The position numbers and the translations under genes were made by a program. DNA of 64,000 nucleotides from CAYYHA01 sp964471535 (GTDB lineage: Bacteria; Myxococcota; Myxococcia; SLRQ01), in the NCBI GenBank assembly GCA_964471535.1, contig CAYYHA010000002.1, forward strand, positions 1 through 64,000. The letters run 5' to 3'. The notes below the pieces were generated by a model. The model worked only from the letters and a program-made list of their open reading frames with translations. It did no database searches and was not told where the DNA came from. Of this stretch, positions 61,577 to 64,000 are shown piece after piece. Positions within the stretch are counted from its first letter, which is position 1; every line of letters starts with the position of its first letter.

Positions 61577-62266
61577 ATGGGTCGGCGTCGAACCCCGCGC
61601 TTCCACACCCCCTTTGCCGAGGCGGAGGCGAAGCTGCGGGCCAAGCTCGAGCGCGGGGCAGAGGCGCCCACGGCGGCCGCGGGCGCTCGCGACACCGGTG
61701 CCGCGGCGCCGCCGGAGGATGGCGCGGCGGGCGACGAGGATGCCCGGCTCTTCTCGGAGTGGGTGGGGCCCGTCCGGCCGGTGGGAGGCCGCGGTCGGCG
61801 GACACCGGCCCGAACGCCGCCACGGGCGCCGCACCTCGCCGAAGACGAGGAGGCGGAGGTGGTGCGGGTGCTGCGCGGCCTCGTGGAGGGTGAGGGGCCG
61901 GTGGATCCCCTCGAGCGCGAGGAGGCAGTGGAGGCCCTCGCGCCGGGTGTCGACCGGCGCCTCCTCGAGCGCCTGAAGCGGGGGGAGATCGCCGTCGAAG
62001 CGCACCTGGATCTCCACGGCCTGCGCCGCGAGGAGGCCCGCGACGCCGTCCGCCAGCTCTTCCGAGAGGCGCACAGGCGCGGGCAGCGCTGTCTTCGCAT
62101 CGTGCACGGTCGCGGCCGCCGCTCCGCCGGAGGCGAGCCGGTGCTCAAGCCCGCCCTCGTGCGCTGGCTGTCGCGTGGCGCGCTCGCCCGTGAGGTGCTC
62201 TGCTTCTGCAGCGCCCCCCGCTACGACGGTGGCACGGGTGCCCTCTACGTCCTGCTCCGCCGCTAG
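61577..62266 (+). CDS. Smr domain protein
   Basis: A 229-residue protein with a C-terminal Smr domain: LDLHGLRREEARDAVRQLF and IVHGRGRRSAGGEPVLKPALVRWLS (the HGxG and conserved LKxxVxxWL blocks). The N-terminal ~130 residues are charged and disordered, with an Arg/Lys-rich start. Smr domains are nucleases of MutS2, SmrA and SmrB; SmrB acts on stalled ribosomes. The function here is not decided. Confidence 0.88.
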   Translation: MGRRRTPRFHTPFAEAEAKLRAKLERGAEAPTAAAGARDTGAAAPPEDGAAGDEDARLFSEWVGPVRPVGGRGRRTPARTPPRAPHLAEDEEAEVVRVLRGLVEGEGPVDPLEREEAVEALAPGVDRRLLERLKRGEIAVEAHLDLHGLRREEARDAVRQLFREAHRRGQRCLRIVHGRGRRSAGGEPVLKPALVRWLSRGALAREVLCFCSAPRYDGGTGALYVLLRR

Positions 62267-62312
62267 CCCCGCCCCGCAGCGCGCCCGGGAACGGCAGCGC
62301 GCCTGGCCGGAC

Positions 62313-63494
62313 CTACGGGCCTGCCGTTTCGTCTGCGGCGAGCCAGGCCCGGATCTCTGCCCCGTGCTCGTCCTGTCTCGGCGGCGGCCGCGAGGCCGCC
62401 CGGGGCAGCCCAGGGAAGAAGAGCGGGCTCGCCACCATGGGCAGGGGTCCGAGATCGGGGTGCCGGGTCACCGCGATACTTCCCCGCGCGCGGGTCTGCG
62501 GATGGTCCAAGGCCTCGGGGACGGTGAGCACCGGGCCCGCCGGGATGCCTGCTTCTCCGAAGCGCTCGACCCACTCGGAGACGGTGCGCCGGGGTAGGAC
62601 GGCGTCGATCTCTCTGTCGAGTTCGGACCTGTGACGGACGCGGTCGGGGTTGGTGCGAAAGCGTGGGTCGGTGACCCACTCGGGCCGCTCACAGGCAGCG
62701 GCGAAGCGCTCGAAGAGAGCATCGTTTCCCACTGCGACGTTGATCCAGCCATCGGCGGCCCGATAGGTGGAGTAGGGGTGCACCGAGGGATGGCGGTTGC
62801 CGAGGCGCTCGGGCGCCTCTCCGGCCATGAGATAGGCGGAGGCGTGGTAGGCGAGCAGGGACAGCTGTACGTCCATCATCGAGATGTCCACCTCTACCCC
62901 CTCGCCGGTGCGCTCCCGCCGGTAGAGCGCCGCGAGCACCGCCTGCGTCGCGGCCATACCCGCGCACACGTCGGCGATGGAGGCGCCCACCTTGTAGGGT
63001 GCGCCCTCCTCGGGTCCCGTGAGCGAGGGGAGGCCGCCCATGCCCTGCACCACCAGGTCGTAGCCGGGCCTCGAGGTCCAAGGGGGCACGCCGACGGCGC
63101 CGAAGCCGCTGATGGACACGTAGACGAGGCGGGGATTGATTCGGCGAAGGTGCTCCGCGTCGATCTTCAAGCGGGCGGTCACGCCGGGGCGGAAGTTCTC
63201 CACCACCACATCCGAACGGCGTGCGAGGCGGTACAGGAGTTCGAGATCGCGGGGGTCCTTCAGGTCGAGGACCACCGATCGCTTTCCGCGGTTGACGGCG
63301 AGGTAGTACGTCGCCTCGCGCGCCTCCCCCTCCCCCGCCCACGGGGGCGCGAAGCGGCGGGTGTCGTCGCCGCCTGGCGGCTCCACCTTGATCACGTCGG
63401 CCCCGAGGTCGGCGAGCTGCATGGTGCAGTAGGGGCCCGCGAGGATGCGCGAGAGGTCAAGGACGCGGATGCCGCTCAACGGAAGCTCTGACAT
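62313..63494 (-). CDS. Class III CoA-transferase (CaiB/BaiF)
   Basis: A 393-residue CoA-transferase: GIRVLDLSRILAGPYCTMQLADLGADVIKVEPP, FRPGVTARL, YDLVVQGMGGLPSLTG and GASIADVCAG (catalytic Asp, about residue 165). It moves CoA between organic acids; substrate not predictable from sequence. The ATG at 63494 is used; an upstream frame to 63632 runs through the neighbouring gene. Divergent from the lipoprotein gene. Confidence 0.92.
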   Translation of the reverse strand: MSELPLSGIRVLDLSRILAGPYCTMQLADLGADVIKVEPPGGDDTRRFAPPWAGEGEAREATYYLAVNRGKRSVVLDLKDPRDLELLYRLARRSDVVVENFRPGVTARLKIDAEHLRRINPRLVYVSISGFGAVGVPPWTSRPGYDLVVQGMGGLPSLTGPEEGAPYKVGASIADVCAGMAATQAVLAALYRRERTGEGVEVDISMMDVQLSLLAYHASAYLMAGEAPERLGNRHPSVHPYSTYRAADGWINVAVGNDALFERFAAACERPEWVTDPRFRTNPDRVRHRSELDREIDAVLPRRTVSEWVERFGEAGIPAGPVLTVPEALDHPQTRARGSIAVTRHPDLGPLPMVASPLFFPGLPRAASRPPPRQDEHGAEIRAWLAADETAGP

Positions 63495-63525
63495 GAGCCG
63501 GGCCTTGTAGCATGATGGGCAGGGC

Positions 63526-63969
63526 GTGGGACGCTGGGTGACAGTGGCCGTCTTCGTCGAGGCAGCGGTCGGCACCGTGCTCGCCGCAGTCCTCCTGCTC
63601 GCGTGCGAGCACGACCCGGTCGACACCTTCACCGAGGCCTACGGTCCCTTCGAGCGGTGCGGTGAGCTGGTCTACGACTTCAGCGGCTGCCCGGCACAGG
63701 CCCCGGAGGCTCTGACCTGCATGGAGAACGCGCTCGCCACCTGCAAGCCCTCCCAGCTGCGGCAGTACTTTCCCCGCTTCGATGCACCGGACGATCGCGT
63801 CGACCTCTTCGTTCTCGAGGATCGCGGCACCTGCGTGGTGCTCGAGATGACGCTGGAAGGCCGCGGCGCGTTCACCCGGCGAAACTGCGCCGGTTTCGAG
63901 CGAACGGTCACCGACTCGGGTTGTGCGCGCCTGCTTCCCACGGGCTGCGACGAGGAGCCGGCGCCGTGA
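63526..63969 (+). CDS. Small lipoprotein of unknown function
   Basis: A 147-residue lipoprotein starting with GTG (other GTGs lie 12 and 18 bases inside). The lipobox LLLAC (Cys27) is followed by a Cys-rich mature part with about six Cys, suggesting disulfides. No family recognised. Its stop overlaps a GTG at 63966 that opens a frame to the window edge, but too little is visible to annotate. Confidence 0.65.
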   Translation: MGRWVTVAVFVEAAVGTVLAAVLLLACEHDPVDTFTEAYGPFERCGELVYDFSGCPAQAPEALTCMENALATCKPSQLRQYFPRFDAPDDRVDLFVLEDRGTCVVLEMTLEGRGAFTRRNCAGFERTVTDSGCARLLPTGCDEEPAP

Positions 63970-64000
63970 CGGGCGCGGCCACCGGGCTGCGCTTCCGGGG

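Noticed and set aside
1..64000. CRISPR arrays, insertion sequences, prophage, tRNA or rRNA genes
   Set aside because: No direct-repeat array, transposase, integrase, cloverleaf-like or rRNA-like stretch was recognised when reading both strands; a tRNAscan or Infernal run would settle RNA genes.

Overview
The window is a high-GC (by eye roughly two-thirds or more), gene-dense bacterial chromosome segment from a draft assembly: it holds a 100-N and a 10-N gap, each inside a gene and each followed by a change of reading frame. The likely source is a flagellated, Gram-negative, Myxococcota-like (old 'Deltaproteobacteria') lineage. The signs are many lipoproteins with Asp/Gly- or Ala/Gly-rich linkers after the lipobox Cys, a Ser/Thr kinase, a class III cyclase with a zinc-ribbon/START-like N-terminus, LTD/PPC and P-domain surface proteins, and sigma-54 regulation. 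No 16S rRNA is present, so this placement is inference.

Layout. 1-10.3 kb: the 3' end of a poly(A)-polymerase/CCA-transferase gene, then exported proteins: a metzincin-like lipoprotein with TIG-like repeats, an LTD/PPC lipoprotein (gapped), a lipoprotein next to a transglutaminase-like/P-domain secreted protein, a second metzincin-like lipoprotein and an uncharacterised lipoprotein. 10.4-16.3 kb: housekeeping genes (GNAT-fold protein, RecD2-type helicase, zinc-ribbon membrane protein, CDF transporter, pirin). 16.4-45.3 kb: a large motility region. It starts with an orphan sensor kinase, a PilT-like ATPase and a sigma-54 activator without a receiver domain. Then come a periplasmic TPR-like protein and flgB-flgC-fliE-fliF-fliG-fliH-fliI-motE/ylxF-fliK-flgD-flgE-flbD-motA-motB. 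After a strong terminator and a textbook sigma-54 promoter follow fliL-fliM-fliN-fliO-fliP-fliQ-fliR-flhB-flhA-flhF-flhG-fliA. This is nearly the gene order of the Firmicute fla/che operon, but fliJ and all che genes are missing and motAB is inserted.

45.4-64 kb: GlnRS with a YqeY-like C-terminal extension, an esterase-fold lipoprotein coupled to a BAX-inhibitor-1 protein, a Ser/Thr kinase, a glycosyltransferase, SAM decarboxylase, a group of membrane hydrolases (YhfC-type protease, patatin, membrane-anchored ClpP-class protease, rhomboid), a CysQ/IMPase-family phosphatase, a DgkA-like kinase, small membrane proteins and lipoproteins, an adenylate-cyclase-family protein, an Smr protein and a class III CoA-transferase.

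Working together: the motility genes encode the basal body, export gate, rod/hook start, stator and polar-placement GTPase/ATPase pair, plus sigma-28. Four -24/-12 sigma-54-like elements (upstream of the kinase, the activator, the TPR gene and fliL) suggest a sigma-54 cascade run by the linked activator. Filament, P/L-ring, distal-rod and chemotaxis genes are not in the window. The most promising leads are the TPR-like protein coupled to flgB (a possible periplasmic motor scaffold) and the rhomboid/ClpP-class/patatin operon. I saw no CRISPR array, insertion sequence, tRNA or rRNA.
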